64,000 nucleotides of DNA, taken from Virgibacillus_N oceani_A. Lineage in GTDB: Bacteria; Bacillota; Bacilli; Bacillales; Amphibacillaceae. The stretch's first letter is position 1, and every line of letters begins with the position of its first letter. Below the pieces are notes generated by a model. The model ran no database searches. It saw only the letters and a program-made list of their open reading frames with translations, and had not been told where the DNA came from. The position numbers were made by a program, and so were the translations under genes. The stretch lies in assembly GCA_041521345.1 (NCBI GenBank), contig JBGOHB010000002.1; one strand, given 5' to 3'. Shown in pieces: positions 17,533 through 26,661 of the stretch.

Positions 17533-18741
17533 TTAAGGTCCATCTTCAACGTCCCTATCCTTCTGTTCCATCCAATTTTCCATTTTCTTTATCTTTTCCT
17601 TCAATTCCTTTGCTTCGCTTTCACTGACATCTGCATCTGCATACCTAACTTTTTGATAAACGTTGAAATCTACTACCATTCCAATTCGTTTCAGCCAGGC
17701 TTCGATCGTTTCGGATCGCCTTCTTCCCATCTGATGCTTGGCCGCTGTTCGTTCAAATTGATAGACCATTTTCCGCACTGGATGCACAGGTTTATTGAAT
17801 AACCTGTTTCTCCATTGGCTAAATGAACTTGAGGGTGAATGCAGGTCGAGTTCTTCACTGCTGTATGATACGGATTCATTCTGTTTTATCTTATCAAAAC
17901 GACTGTAACGATTTTTCCATATCCATAACACCAATATTATTACAATAAGGAGAGACACAGCCATTAATACATATGGTGTAATAACTTCAATAAGTGATCG
18001 CCCCTCTGTACCATCCCAGTATTCAGCAGCAGGGTTTTCTCCGCCAGCTTCCGGATCCTCTTCCATAATCTCCATTTCCTGTGGTTCAAAAAAACTAAAA
18101 AGGCCAGCCAAACCCGCAATAACACTGGCAATAGTATCCAATATTCCTTGAAAAGAAGTTACAATAATGAATCTAATTCCATCATACAACAAAAAAAGTA
18201 ACCCTGCACCGGCTGCCAATAAACAGATAAAATAAACAGATAACCTTTTATCAAATTGTTTACGTTCCCCTTTAGGAACAACGACCAAGTGACTGATAAT
18301 ATACCCAAATATAACAATCGCAAATAGTATAAATGGATAAATAAAAATTCTGCTGTCTTGAATTAAAATACTATTCACCACGATAAGCCCCAAGGTGATA
18401 AGCATATAATTATTTTCCCTGTTTATGGCCTCTTCATTACGTATGTCTATATACCGCCAAATAAACACACCTGTAAAAAGAATAACTAAAACAAGTGGGT
18501 AGTCCAATAAATAAAAAGCCATAAATAAAAATGGCGCGAGCAATATATACCATAAATAACTCACAGTAAATTTAGCCAGTATGGAAAAAACAATACATAC
18601 AACAACGGCTGTGAGGATATAGCTTCCATAAGGCACCCAAATAAACCGGTGATGGAGAAATGGAAGCACAAGCAAGAATAAAATAATCGTTTCACTCAAA
18701 AAATGGTAAGCATACGTTAAATTCGGATGATTATTTTGCAT
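17533..18741 (-). CDS. Membrane protein with C-terminal DUF4129-like domain
   Basis: A 402-residue protein with about seven hydrophobic segments in residues 10-210, an acidic extracellular stretch (EEDPEAGGENPAAEY), a further membrane helix (about 260-280) and a cytoplasmic C-terminus containing QFERTAAKHQMGRRRSETIEAWLKRI. That C-terminal part resembles DUF4129, often found next to transglutaminase domains. No transglutaminase catalytic triad is present. It is the last gene of a MoxR-DUF58-DUF4129 operon and overlaps the DUF58 gene by about 11 nt. The role is unknown; such operons are linked to chaperone-like or envelope functions. Confidence 0.7.
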   Translation of the reverse strand: MQNNHPNLTYAYHFLSETIILFLLVLPFLHHRFIWVPYGSYILTAVVVCIVFSILAKFTVSYLWYILLAPFLFMAFYLLDYPLVLVILFTGVFIWRYIDIRNEEAINRENNYMLITLGLIVVNSILIQDSRIFIYPFILFAIVIFGYIISHLVVVPKGERKQFDKRLSVYFICLLAAGAGLLFLLYDGIRFIIVTSFQGILDTIASVIAGLAGLFSFFEPQEMEIMEEDPEAGGENPAAEYWDGTEGRSLIEVITPYVLMAVSLLIVIILVLWIWKNRYSRFDKIKQNESVSYSSEELDLHSPSSSFSQWRNRLFNKPVHPVRKMVYQFERTAAKHQMGRRRSETIEAWLKRIGMVVDFNVYQKVRYADADVSESEAKELKEKIKKMENWMEQKDRDVEDGP

Positions 18742-19951
18742 TGCTCATCCCACCGCCCTTCGTCAACGGACGAACAACCGCTTCCCCATCTGCGTCTGGA
18801 ATATGAAACACACTATGTTTTGCCTGTTTCCACGTATTCATTATTTCAATTGCCCCTGAAGGAACTTCCCCGATAACTACAACTGTCTTCGGTTTATAAA
18901 AATGATTTCCAAGCCGGTGAAGCATTTGGTTAAATGGCACAATCATGGACTGTTTATGCACCCTTGCCAGCATCTCCAGTGCATGGCCATAATGCAGCTG
19001 ACCTTCTCCCTCCGACAAATGAATATATGGAACCTTCCCGGGTTTTCTTGTATTCAAAAATATTTCATATGGAATATTCTTTTCCGTTGCATAATGACAA
19101 AGATATGCTGAACGAGACAATAGCTTTTCCAGATTTTTATTGAAAGCAGCCATGTTCAAATGATTTTTCTGGCCTACATTAACAATAAATACAAATGACC
19201 TGTCAACCACTTTTTCATACACATTTGTCTGCATTTTTTGGGTCTTTACAGATGCATTCCAATTAATTCTGTGAAAAGGATCACTGAAACTGTAATCTCT
19301 TGTGCCCCTTGGACTTTGAATATCCTCAAATGAAGAAAACGCGGCATATCCGCTTCCCGGCATCATGTGAAAAACTGCCTCCGCCCCCTCTACTGGCAAA
19401 ATTTCAGGGAGGACAACATACTCCGTATAGTAAAATTGTCTAAACTTTATTGTGACATGATTATAATTAAATAAATGAGGAAATGTGAGCGAAATATTAT
19501 TTATTTTAGCCACTCCCCTGTGTTCCGCACGAACAGGCAATTCAATGATGGTCTTCTTCCTGCGCATCATGGATAACGGAATATCAATCTTTTTCCAATA
19601 ACTCTTATCATCCCTTATGTGTGCATAGGCTTTAACAGCTGAACCCGCCTGAAAATTCATTTCCCCATTGATCAATGGAAATATCGATCTATTTTCCAGT
19701 TCAAGTGTCAATTTTGCTTCATCACCGGGAAATAATTTGATGGTTCTCTTCGGATTTTTCAAATACAGTTTTTCCACGATACGCTTATCGTAAATCCGAT
19801 ATATGATGGCGAAGACAATAAACACCCCGACGGCAATAAAAGAAATAACATTTTGAAATAAAATCCCTATAAAAAAGAAGATAAGAATGGCAGCTATGAT
19901 ATAGTCAAAACTTTTTAATTGCTGAGAGCCAAATTCCCTTTGCCACATCAT
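18731..19951 (-). CDS. DUF58 domain protein
   Basis: A 406-residue protein with two N-terminal membrane helices (about 17-58), an immunoglobulin-like region, and the DUF58 signature RGTRDYSFSDPFHRINWNAS (about 224-243), followed by a von Willebrand A-like part (FVFIVNVGQK). DUF58 proteins are usual partners of MoxR AAA+ ATPases. It starts at the ATG overlapping the moxR stop (ATGA overlap), so translation is coupled, and it overlaps the DUF4129 gene at its other end. Its function is not established. Confidence 0.85.
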   Translation of the reverse strand: MMWQREFGSQQLKSFDYIIAAILIFFFIGILFQNVISFIAVGVFIVFAIIYRIYDKRIVEKLYLKNPKRTIKLFPGDEAKLTLELENRSIFPLINGEMNFQAGSAVKAYAHIRDDKSYWKKIDIPLSMMRRKKTIIELPVRAEHRGVAKINNISLTFPHLFNYNHVTIKFRQFYYTEYVVLPEILPVEGAEAVFHMMPGSGYAAFSSFEDIQSPRGTRDYSFSDPFHRINWNASVKTQKMQTNVYEKVVDRSFVFIVNVGQKNHLNMAAFNKNLEKLLSRSAYLCHYATEKNIPYEIFLNTRKPGKVPYIHLSEGEGQLHYGHALEMLARVHKQSMIVPFNQMLHRLGNHFYKPKTVVVIGEVPSGAIEIMNTWKQAKHSVFHIPDADGEAVVRPLTKGGGMSNAK

Positions 19952-20892
19952 TCACTTACGGCTCCTTCTTCCACGGGCACGGCTACTTTCTGGATGATTT
20001 CACTTACAACCTGAGCAGGTGTTTTTTTTACAGACCCTTCCATTGTTAAAATTATCCTATGTTCAAATACATATGGAACAAGCAGCTGAATATCATTTGG
20101 TGTTACATAATCCCTGTTTTGTAAAAACGCGTATGCCTGTGCTGCCCTCATTAAAGCAAGCATCCCTCTGGGACTCACTCCCAACTCTATATCGTCATGC
20201 TCCCTGGATGCATGAACAAGTGCAAGTAAATAGTCGGAAACTACCTCTGACATCGTTATTTGCTGAACCTGTTCCTGCATCCCTCTAATATCTTCAATGG
20301 TTAAAGATGCTTCTATTTCGTCATATGGATCTTTCGTACGGTATGTATGTAAAATGTTTTTTTCTTCTTCCTTGGACGGATAACCCAGGTCAATTTTTAA
20401 TAGAAAACGATCCAATTGTGCTTCCGGGAGTGGAAAAGTACCATAATTACTTTCTACTGGATTCTGTGTTGCTATAACGATAAATGGCCTTTCGACAGTA
20501 ATAGTTTCTCCATCAATCGTTGCCTGGTATTCTTCCATTACCTCAAGCAGGCTGGATTGTGTTTTTGGTGTAGCTCGGTTTATTTCATCGGCGAGGAGGA
20601 CATCCGTTATTACTGGTCCAATTCGTAATTCAAATTCCTGTGTTTTTGGATTAAAAAAACGAATACCTGTCACATCACTCGGCAGGACATCCGGTGTAAA
20701 CTGAACTCTGCTAAAGTTTCCATCCATTACTTTAGCAAAGCTTTTTGCCAATTTTGTTTTCCCTGTACCCGGGACACTTTCCAAAAGCACATGTCCTTGT
20801 GCGAGCAGTGCAACATATAATAAATCAATAACTTCTTCTTTCCCGTAAATGACTTTGTTTAATGTCTCTCTTGCCTGATTCATGTTTGTCAT
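19948..20892 (-). CDS. MoxR-family AAA+ ATPase
   Basis: A 314-residue MoxR ATPase: Walker A SVPGTGKTKLAKSF (about 39-52), Walker B DVLLADEINRATPKTQ (about 92-107), sensor 1 FIVIATQNPVE, arginine-containing FPLPEAQLDRFLL and sensor 2 GVSPRGMLALMRAAQA. MoxR ATPases act as chaperones, often helping to insert cofactors or assemble complexes. It heads the operon with DUF58 and DUF4129 genes. Its target here is unknown, because no metalloenzyme gene sits in the same operon. Confidence 0.93.
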   Translation of the reverse strand: MTNMNQARETLNKVIYGKEEVIDLLYVALLAQGHVLLESVPGTGKTKLAKSFAKVMDGNFSRVQFTPDVLPSDVTGIRFFNPKTQEFELRIGPVITDVLLADEINRATPKTQSSLLEVMEEYQATIDGETITVERPFIVIATQNPVESNYGTFPLPEAQLDRFLLKIDLGYPSKEEEKNILHTYRTKDPYDEIEASLTIEDIRGMQEQVQQITMSEVVSDYLLALVHASREHDDIELGVSPRGMLALMRAAQAYAFLQNRDYVTPNDIQLLVPYVFEHRIILTMEGSVKKTPAQVVSEIIQKVAVPVEEGAVSE

Positions 20893-21031
20893 TTTTTTAA
20901 AACCCCCATAAGTCAGAAATCTTTCTGTTTTTTATATTATACTAAATTTAGTTAAATAATCATACAGAATTTACAGGAAATAGTTTCAAGTTTTAGTTGT
21001 TTAAATGAATTGGTTACATAAAAATCCGCAT

Positions 21032-21060
21032 AAAAAAATCCATCTTGTGAAAGATGGATT
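21032..21060 (-). terminator. Terminator after the cwlO-like gene
   Basis: AATCCATCTT and AAGATGGATT form a perfect 10-bp stem with a 4-nt loop; on the minus strand a run of seven T follows. It lies 12 nt beyond the stop codon. Confidence 0.92.
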
Positions 21061-21071
21061 CTTTAATATGA

Positions 21072-22334
21072 TTAATTTACGCGACGTACGTGACCGTCAA
21101 ATCTGTCTCCCCAGTAGCCGCTTGTCATGCTTTCTACTTTAACACCGGTAGAAGTCTGAGAACCGATAAAGTTTCCATTACCTACGTAAATTCCAACATG
21201 TCTGCCGCCTCTAAAGAATACGAGATCACCTGGCTGCATATCACTAGTCGATACTCTAGATCCTGTATTCGCTAAAGCTCCAGTATAGGATGGTATGGAA
21301 GTTCCGTCTTGTGCAAAGGCCCATGACACGAATCCTGAACAGTCGAAACCACTTGGGTCTTTTCCGGCAGTCCTATAAGTTGTTCCGATCTGACTATTTG
21401 CAGCGCTAAGTACACTTCCGTAATTTTCAGGTGCAGGACTTGTGTTGCTTTCTTCCTTGCTGGTAGTTGTTAAATTTTGACTTGATTCTTCTGATTCTGA
21501 ACTTTCTTCTGTTTGTGAACTTTCTTCTGAAGCCACAGCTGTTTCAGCCGGTTCAGGTGCAGGCTGACTTGCTGCTTCAATGCTCTGTCTGACTTCTCTT
21601 TCCAGTGATGCCAGATTACTGTCTTCAATTTCCAGTTCATCTGCTAATGCAGTCAATTCATTTTCTTTATCTTTCAATTCCTGTTTCTGCTCTTTATTTT
21701 CCTGTTGCTGTGCTTCAATGGCATCCTGAATATCTTCAAGATCCAGTTTCATATCGTTCAATTCATCAAGTTTCGCTAATACCTCATCTTGTTTCTCTTC
21801 TACTTCTTTTTTATCCGCTTCCTGCTGTTCAATTAATCTTGTATCTGAATCAGCAATTTTATTTACTGCCGAGACACGGTTGATGAAATCACTGAAACTT
21901 TGGGCTCCGAAAATTACTTCCAAGTAGTTGATGTCCCCACCGCTTTTTTGGTAGGATACCATTCGATCTTTCAAGATATCATGACGTTTTTCAACAGCTT
22001 GTTCCAGCGCCTCAATTTCCTCTTCCAGCACATCTACCTCATCTTCTGTTTTCACAATATTTTCTTCCGTTTCATCCATTGCATTTCTATTATGTTCCAA
22101 TGCTTCAGAAACTTCTTCTATTTCCTCATTTAACGTTTCTAATTCTACAAGCACATCTGCAATTTCTGCTTCAGCTTCTGATAGATTATCTCTAAGTTCA
22201 GCTCTATCATCCTGAATTTGGGATTGTCTATCCTCCAGCTCTCCTAGCGTATTCGCCTGCGCTTCCGTACTGAAAAAAGTACTCCCTAAACCAACCACAG
22301 CGACTGTGGACAAGGTGATGATCGACTTTCTCAA
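21072..22334 (-). CDS. CwlO-like peptidoglycan D,L-endopeptidase (NlpC/P60)
   Basis: A 420-residue secreted protein. A signal peptide (about 1-27, ending AQA) is followed by a long coiled coil (about 30-250), a Ser/Glu-rich linker (about 255-305) and an NlpC/P60 domain. The catalytic Cys is in DPSGFDCSGFVSWAF and the His in GGRHVGIYVGNG. This is the architecture of B. subtilis CwlO, which cuts D-Glu-mDAP bonds during elongation and is activated through FtsEX. It begins with a TTG codon after GGGGAA. It has its own terminator and stands alone as a transcription unit. Confidence 0.88.
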   Translation of the reverse strand: MRKSIITLSTVAVVGLGSTFFSTEAQANTLGELEDRQSQIQDDRAELRDNLSEAEAEIADVLVELETLNEEIEEVSEALEHNRNAMDETEENIVKTEDEVDVLEEEIEALEQAVEKRHDILKDRMVSYQKSGGDINYLEVIFGAQSFSDFINRVSAVNKIADSDTRLIEQQEADKKEVEEKQDEVLAKLDELNDMKLDLEDIQDAIEAQQQENKEQKQELKDKENELTALADELEIEDSNLASLEREVRQSIEAASQPAPEPAETAVASEESSQTEESSESEESSQNLTTTSKEESNTSPAPENYGSVLSAANSQIGTTYRTAGKDPSGFDCSGFVSWAFAQDGTSIPSYTGALANTGSRVSTSDMQPGDLVFFRGGRHVGIYVGNGNFIGSQTSTGVKVESMTSGYWGDRFDGHVRRVN

Positions 22335-22601
22335 TTGTATTCCCCATTTCCAATCCTCACCTGTAAATATGTATCTTACTCTATGTATCTAGTATAAAAT
22401 AAGGTGAGATATATATTTTGTACTATGTATTCTATTTACTAGTTAATTCGTAGTATAACATCACTTTTTTTCATCCGTATTATAGTAATGTTACAATTGT
22501 ATTTCATTTATGACATTAAACGTCTTTTTCTATTAAAAAAAGTGTTTATCCCCTGCGACGGGAACAAACATTTTTTTACAATTTATATGATCGCTATTCT
22601 A

Positions 22602-23060
22602 TTATTTTGTAAATTGCTCCTCTTCTGTTCATCCTTTTAAAGCCCCTGTAGAAGAAGTTCCACCAGATATTACCTGAACCAACTTCGCGCTGATGGCGTG
22701 TCGCACTGTATCCATGCTGCTCACTGGCAAATTCCGCCTGCTGCAGTTGGGAGTAAGCTGCCATTCCGTTATCTTTATATTTTCTTGCAAAATCGAACAT
22801 ACTATGGTTCAAAGCATGGAATCCTGCTAATGTTACAAACTGGAATTTATAGTCCATCTTACCCAATTCCTTCTGGAACGCAGCAATTTCTTTATCAGAT
22901 AATTTCTTTTTCCAGTTGAACGACGGTGAACAGTTATAAGCTAGCAATTTATTCGGATATTTTCATGAATGGCATCAGCAAATTTTTGTGCTTCCTCAGA
23001 CAAGATCGCTCCTCTTTCATCGATACCTTGCTTTTCCACTATCGTTTCATCCATCGTCAA
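22602..23060 (-). pseudogene. aceA: Isocitrate lyase remnant (aceA pseudogene)
   Basis: The longest intact piece (LLAYNCSPSFNWKKKLSDKE ... HQREVGSG) is the unmistakable C-terminal part of isocitrate lyase. Upstream, in another frame, a short piece starting near 23054 (MDETIVEKQG... EEAQKFADAIHE) joins it after a frameshift, and most of the roughly 300 N-terminal residues are missing. Downstream, a third frame reads VISGGTSSTGALKG, then a stop, then TEEEQF, the normal enzyme end. It therefore has a large internal deletion, at least two frameshifts and a nonsense codon. A good ribosome binding site remains in front of the relic. The glyoxylate shunt enzyme cannot be made from this locus. Confidence 0.88.
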
Positions 23061-23411
23061 GTAATAACCTCCTTATTGTTATATCACATATTATAAACAC
23101 TTTGTTATACAACAGATTGGTTTATGTTTTATTGTAATAAAACAATGTAGTTTATTTTATTATTTATTGCAACCTTTTTTTGATATCTTTTATGATATTA
23201 AAAAAATATTAGGAAATAACCTTGTCATATAAGCATTTGTTTAATGTAATTAATTTTTTCATTTTACACAAACCTGTACTAAAACAAATACAAACCTATT
23301 TATAATTAACTAAAAAATTAATGATCAATAATGAAGCTTGAATTTTTCAGCTGGCATACGGATGGGACTGTGAGGAATGCCCTGCGTGGGGGAGAAAGAA
23401 AATCCTGCAAA

Positions 23412-23448
23412 ACAAAAAAACACGGAAAGGTTTTCCCTCTTCGTGTTT
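23412..23448 (-). terminator. Terminator of the liaF-liaS-liaR genes
   Basis: AAACACG and CGTGTTT arms, extended by an inner GGAAA/TTTCC pairing, are followed on the minus strand by a T-run. The hairpin begins at the liaR-like stop codon. Confidence 0.8.
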
Positions 23449-24089
23449 TATCCAACCAAATTATGTTTAAATGCATAAATAACAGCTTGGGTACGGTCCT
23501 GCACCATGAGCTTCCCTAAAATATTACTGACGTGGACTTTGACTGTTTTTAGTGCGATAAATAATTCCTCGGCAATTTCCTGATTGGTCTTCCCCTCGGC
23601 TACTAGCAGCAGGATCTCCATTTCCCTGTCTGTTAATTGATCGTGCAGCGGTTCTTTTTCTGGCTTTCTCATTTTGTTCATGATCTTTCCGGTTACTTCC
23701 GGCTCCAATATCGTTTCGCCGTTATAAGTGGAACGGATGGCCTCAGCAATTTCATTTGCTTTGGAAGTTTTCAGCATATAGCTTGTGGCCCCTGCTTCCA
23801 GTGCAGGATAAACCTTGTCATCATCGAGAAAGCTTGTAACAATGATAATTTTTACTTCCGGCCATTGCTCGATAATTCGCTTGGTTGCTTCAATACCGTC
23901 CATTTTCTTCATGACAAGATCCATTAAAATGATATCCGGTTTGAGTTCCAATGCCAGTTTGACGGCTTCTCCCCCATCGTCTGCCTCTGCAATCACATCA
24001 ATATCAGGCTGGGCGGAAAGATAGGCAGAAACGCCAATCCGCACCATTTCATGATCATCTGCAAATAAAACTTTAATCATTTTTTTCAC
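23448..24089 (-). CDS. liaR: LiaR-like response regulator (NarL family)
   Basis: A 213-residue response regulator. The receiver domain has acidic DDHE (about 10-13), phospho-acceptor Asp in DIILMDLVMKKMDG (about 54-58) and Lys in YMLKTS. The C-terminal LuxR-type helix-turn-helix is LTDREMEILLLVAEGKTNQE (about 149-168). The gene overlaps the sensor kinase gene by about 17 nt and follows liaF, the order of B. subtilis liaFSR. It should be phosphorylated by the adjacent kinase when lipid-II-cycle antibiotics damage the envelope and then activate the liaI-liaH-like genes upstream. Confidence 0.9.
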   Translation of the reverse strand: MKKMIKVLFADDHEMVRIGVSAYLSAQPDIDVIAEADDGGEAVKLALELKPDIILMDLVMKKMDGIEATKRIIEQWPEVKIIIVTSFLDDDKVYPALEAGATSYMLKTSKANEIAEAIRSTYNGETILEPEVTGKIMNKMRKPEKEPLHDQLTDREMEILLLVAEGKTNQEIAEELFIALKTVKVHVSNILGKLMVQDRTQAVIYAFKHNLVG

Positions 24090-25113
24090 CTTCCTCGGTT
24101 AGATTAGGTATCTTTACTTCGAGTCTTGTCCCTTTATCAGGCAAACTAACCACTTTGAAGCTGCCGCCAATTTCCTGTGCCCGTTCTTGCATATTTTGCA
24201 GACCGAAAGAATTCATTTTTGTTTTTTCCATATCAAAGCCAATGCCATTATCGACTGTTCTTAAAATAATGGTTTCATCCCTTTCAACTAAAAGCACATG
24301 AAGTGTTGTTGCCTTAGCATGCCGTAACGTATTGGAAACTCCTTCCTGCAGAATACGAAAGAGCTGGTCTTCCACGCCTTTATCTGCATGGAAATCCTCT
24401 ATCTTCCAATCCACTTCCATCGGCACCTTTTGTGTTAATTCCACTAGTAATTCTTTCACCCCATCCTGCAGTGATTTACCTTTTAAAGCAGCGGGACGCA
24501 GATGCAAGAGCAATGCCCGCATTTCCAGCTGGGACTGGTGAATCATTTTTTCAACCAGTTTGAGCTGCTTTTTCATTTCAGAATCTTCCGGTGGCTTTGT
24601 GTCATTAATCGCTGACATCATCATGGACGCAGCAAACAGCTGTTGACTAACAGAATCATGCAATTCTCTTGCCAGACGGTTTCTTTCCTGGACTACGATT
24701 TCCTGCAGACTTTTCTCCCGTTCATGTGCCCTGTCCGTGGCTAAACGCTGTGCCTTTTCCTGTTGCACGCGAATTCGCTCCTGAATTTGTTCCATGTAAT
24801 ATTCTATTTTGTCCAATTCCTTATACGGCTCCAGATCTGCAGTCAATTTCTGCCCTTTTGAAATATCCAATAGTTGCCTTTCCACCCGGTGGAGCCGCTG
24901 TCTCCAATAAACTCCTGTCACAACTCCAATAATTACCCCGGCGGCTACAGGAATCAATACAACCAGCAGTAAAAACGAAATATCCGCTACCTGTTGCTGG
25001 AAAAGAAGAGACCAGTCATCCATAAAAACAAAATAGGTAAAACTGACCATCACGAACGATATGAGCAAGGTGAATAAAACAGCGGTAAATACATGTTTGA
25101 AAATCATATTCAT
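24073..25113 (-). CDS. liaS: LiaS-like sensor histidine kinase
   Basis: A 346-residue intramembrane-sensing kinase. Two N-terminal membrane helices with a very short extracellular loop (about 7-70), a HAMP-like linker, the HisKA_3 phospho-acceptor motif RNRLARELHDSVSQQLFAAS (His about 151) and the ATP-binding DNGIGFDMEKTK and SFGLQNMQERA boxes. The lack of a large sensor domain fits the intramembrane-sensing group that includes LiaS and VraS. Its start overlaps the liaF stop by 4 nt. Confidence 0.92.
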   Translation of the reverse strand: MNMIFKHVFTAVLFTLLISFVMVSFTYFVFMDDWSLLFQQQVADISFLLLVVLIPVAAGVIIGVVTGVYWRQRLHRVERQLLDISKGQKLTADLEPYKELDKIEYYMEQIQERIRVQQEKAQRLATDRAHEREKSLQEIVVQERNRLARELHDSVSQQLFAASMMMSAINDTKPPEDSEMKKQLKLVEKMIHQSQLEMRALLLHLRPAALKGKSLQDGVKELLVELTQKVPMEVDWKIEDFHADKGVEDQLFRILQEGVSNTLRHAKATTLHVLLVERDETIILRTVDNGIGFDMEKTKMNSFGLQNMQERAQEIGGSFKVVSLPDKGTRLEVKIPNLTEEGEKND

Positions 25114-25841
25114 ATACGCTTCACCTCGATATCTCCGGATAATACCGTGGTGATTATTTTGACTCGGGGCGAAGCTGTATCATATTTCGGCGTCCGGTAT
25201 ATAAGGGACTGATTGATTAATTTCCAATTATGCTCACCCAAAATATGTGCACGCCCAAAGACAGAGCTATGGCGGACACTAACTTCCACTTCGTAAGGAA
25301 CTAGTATTTCAATGTTCCCCACCAAATGTCTGATCGAGATTACTGCTGTATCACCTGGGGGAACGGTATTGCTTAAATCAATCACCCGGTCGCCAAAAGC
25401 GCCATGTATATTGATATCCCGCCATTCGTAGGGTGTATCGTCTGTTGTTTGGTCTCCAAAAATCTTATGGTCGAATAATGGTTCCGTTTCGATGATCGGA
25501 TCTGTTATTATTTCCTGTTCACTGGAGAGCTGAGGGTGAATCCTTTCTGCTTCCTGCTTTAATTTAGAGTAATTGATAAAAAATAATATAATGGCTGCCA
25601 AAATGAGAAAACGGACGGCCAGCATATTTAAAATGGAGAAAATGGCAGCTACAATGCCGAGCCAAAAAAGGATTTTTCCCCATAATTGACTGAAATTTCT
25701 CCAGCCGACAAAAATAAGTACGGCAGAAAATATAGCGGAAGCAATCATGCCACCATGAAAAAATGCAAGTTCTAAAACAAAGAGGACCACGCCAATGATT
25801 AATATCCAGTTGAAAGTATCTGTTTTCAGATGTTTAAACAT
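25110..25841 (-). CDS. liaF: LiaF-like negative regulator
   Basis: A 243-residue protein with about four N-terminal membrane segments (residues 10-90) and a soluble C-terminal part containing INIHGAFGDRVIDLSN and VGNIEILVPYEVEVSVRHSS, the beta-repeat pattern of LiaF/YvqF. In B. subtilis LiaF keeps LiaS-LiaR off in the absence of stress. It is coupled to liaS by a 4-nt overlap. Confidence 0.9.
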   Translation of the reverse strand: MFKHLKTDTFNWILIIGVVLFVLELAFFHGGMIASAIFSAVLIFVGWRNFSQLWGKILFWLGIVAAIFSILNMLAVRFLILAAIILFFINYSKLKQEAERIHPQLSSEQEIITDPIIETEPLFDHKIFGDQTTDDTPYEWRDINIHGAFGDRVIDLSNTVPPGDTAVISIRHLVGNIEILVPYEVEVSVRHSSVFGRAHILGEHNWKLINQSLIYRTPKYDTASPRVKIITTVLSGDIEVKRI

Positions 25842-25930
25842 GGTTTGATCCTCCTTCTTAGAAAATTAGGGTTCTCTCAAAAAATGAATTTACCATCTGC
25901 TGCTTATGTAAAAAGGCTTTAAAATTATCT

Positions 25931-25970
25931 CTTTATTTAAAACAGGCGCGAGTCTAGCCGCGCCTGTTTT
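25931..25970 (-). terminator. Hairpin between the liaH-like and liaF genes
   Basis: AAAACAGGCGCG and its exact complement CGCGCCTGTTTT enclose an 8-nt loop, followed on the minus strand by TTTTAAATAAA. It lies 38 nt beyond the liaH-like stop and would reduce read-through into liaFSR, as known for the B. subtilis lia locus. Confidence 0.88.
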
Positions 25971-26008
25971 AGTATAGCAGATTTTATGCAAAACCTTTAG
26001 TGAAAATT

Positions 26009-26644
26009 CTAATTTGCTCTTTCCTTCTCTTTCATTTCCCTTTCAAGTTTGGCAATTTTACTGTCAAAAGTGCTTTTGTAGTAGTCACTGTTCACCTTAT
26101 ATTCCAATCCCTCAATATATTGTTCAATTTCTTCAAATTTTGAAAAGGATGTGTCACTTACTTTATCAACGACTCGGTTGATTTGGTGCGTTGCTTTTGC
26201 AATATTTTCCCGCCCCATTAACTCCATTCTGCGCAGATGCATATCTTTCAGTTTATGCTTCATTTCCTCATACTTCTGTTCCAGCATCTCCAGCTGCTCC
26301 ACAGCCTCGCTTCTGGATGCTTTCATGCGTTCAGCCCTGTTTAGGTATTCCTGCTGCTCTTTTAACGCAAATTGATACATATCCTCTTCACCGGCTTTTT
26401 GGGCAATTTCCGCCTGTTTTTCCCGCTTATCCGCCAAATCCTGGGCCTTGTGGTATTCCCTGGTGAATTCATCCTTTAATTTATACTGCCTGTCCACCAG
26501 TTTTCGCACTCTTTCCTTTTCCTCCTCGCTTTTGCGTAAGTAGTGATTCAAGGCCGCTACCGGATTGCCCTGTTCCTTTTTATCCATCATGTCATGAAGA
26601 TCTGCTGAAAGGGAATCTTTCATACGTGTGAAAATATTTGTCAT
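26009..26644 (-). CDS. liaH: LiaH-like phage-shock protein A family protein
   Basis: A 211-residue, almost wholly helical coiled-coil protein beginning MTNIFTRMKDSLSADLHDMM, the PspA/IM30 pattern. The start at 26644 is preferred over a longer reading because the ribosome binding site AAGGAG is about 10 nt upstream of it. In B. subtilis LiaH forms large rings that attach to the membrane under antibiotic stress. It lies directly behind the small membrane protein gene and in front of the regulators. Confidence 0.9.
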   Translation of the reverse strand: MTNIFTRMKDSLSADLHDMMDKKEQGNPVAALNHYLRKSEEEKERVRKLVDRQYKLKDEFTREYHKAQDLADKREKQAEIAQKAGEEDMYQFALKEQQEYLNRAERMKASRSEAVEQLEMLEQKYEEMKHKLKDMHLRRMELMGRENIAKATHQINRVVDKVSDTSFSKFEEIEQYIEGLEYKVNSDYYKSTFDSKIAKLEREMKEKERAN

Positions 26645-26661
26645 TGTAAAATCGCTCCTTT

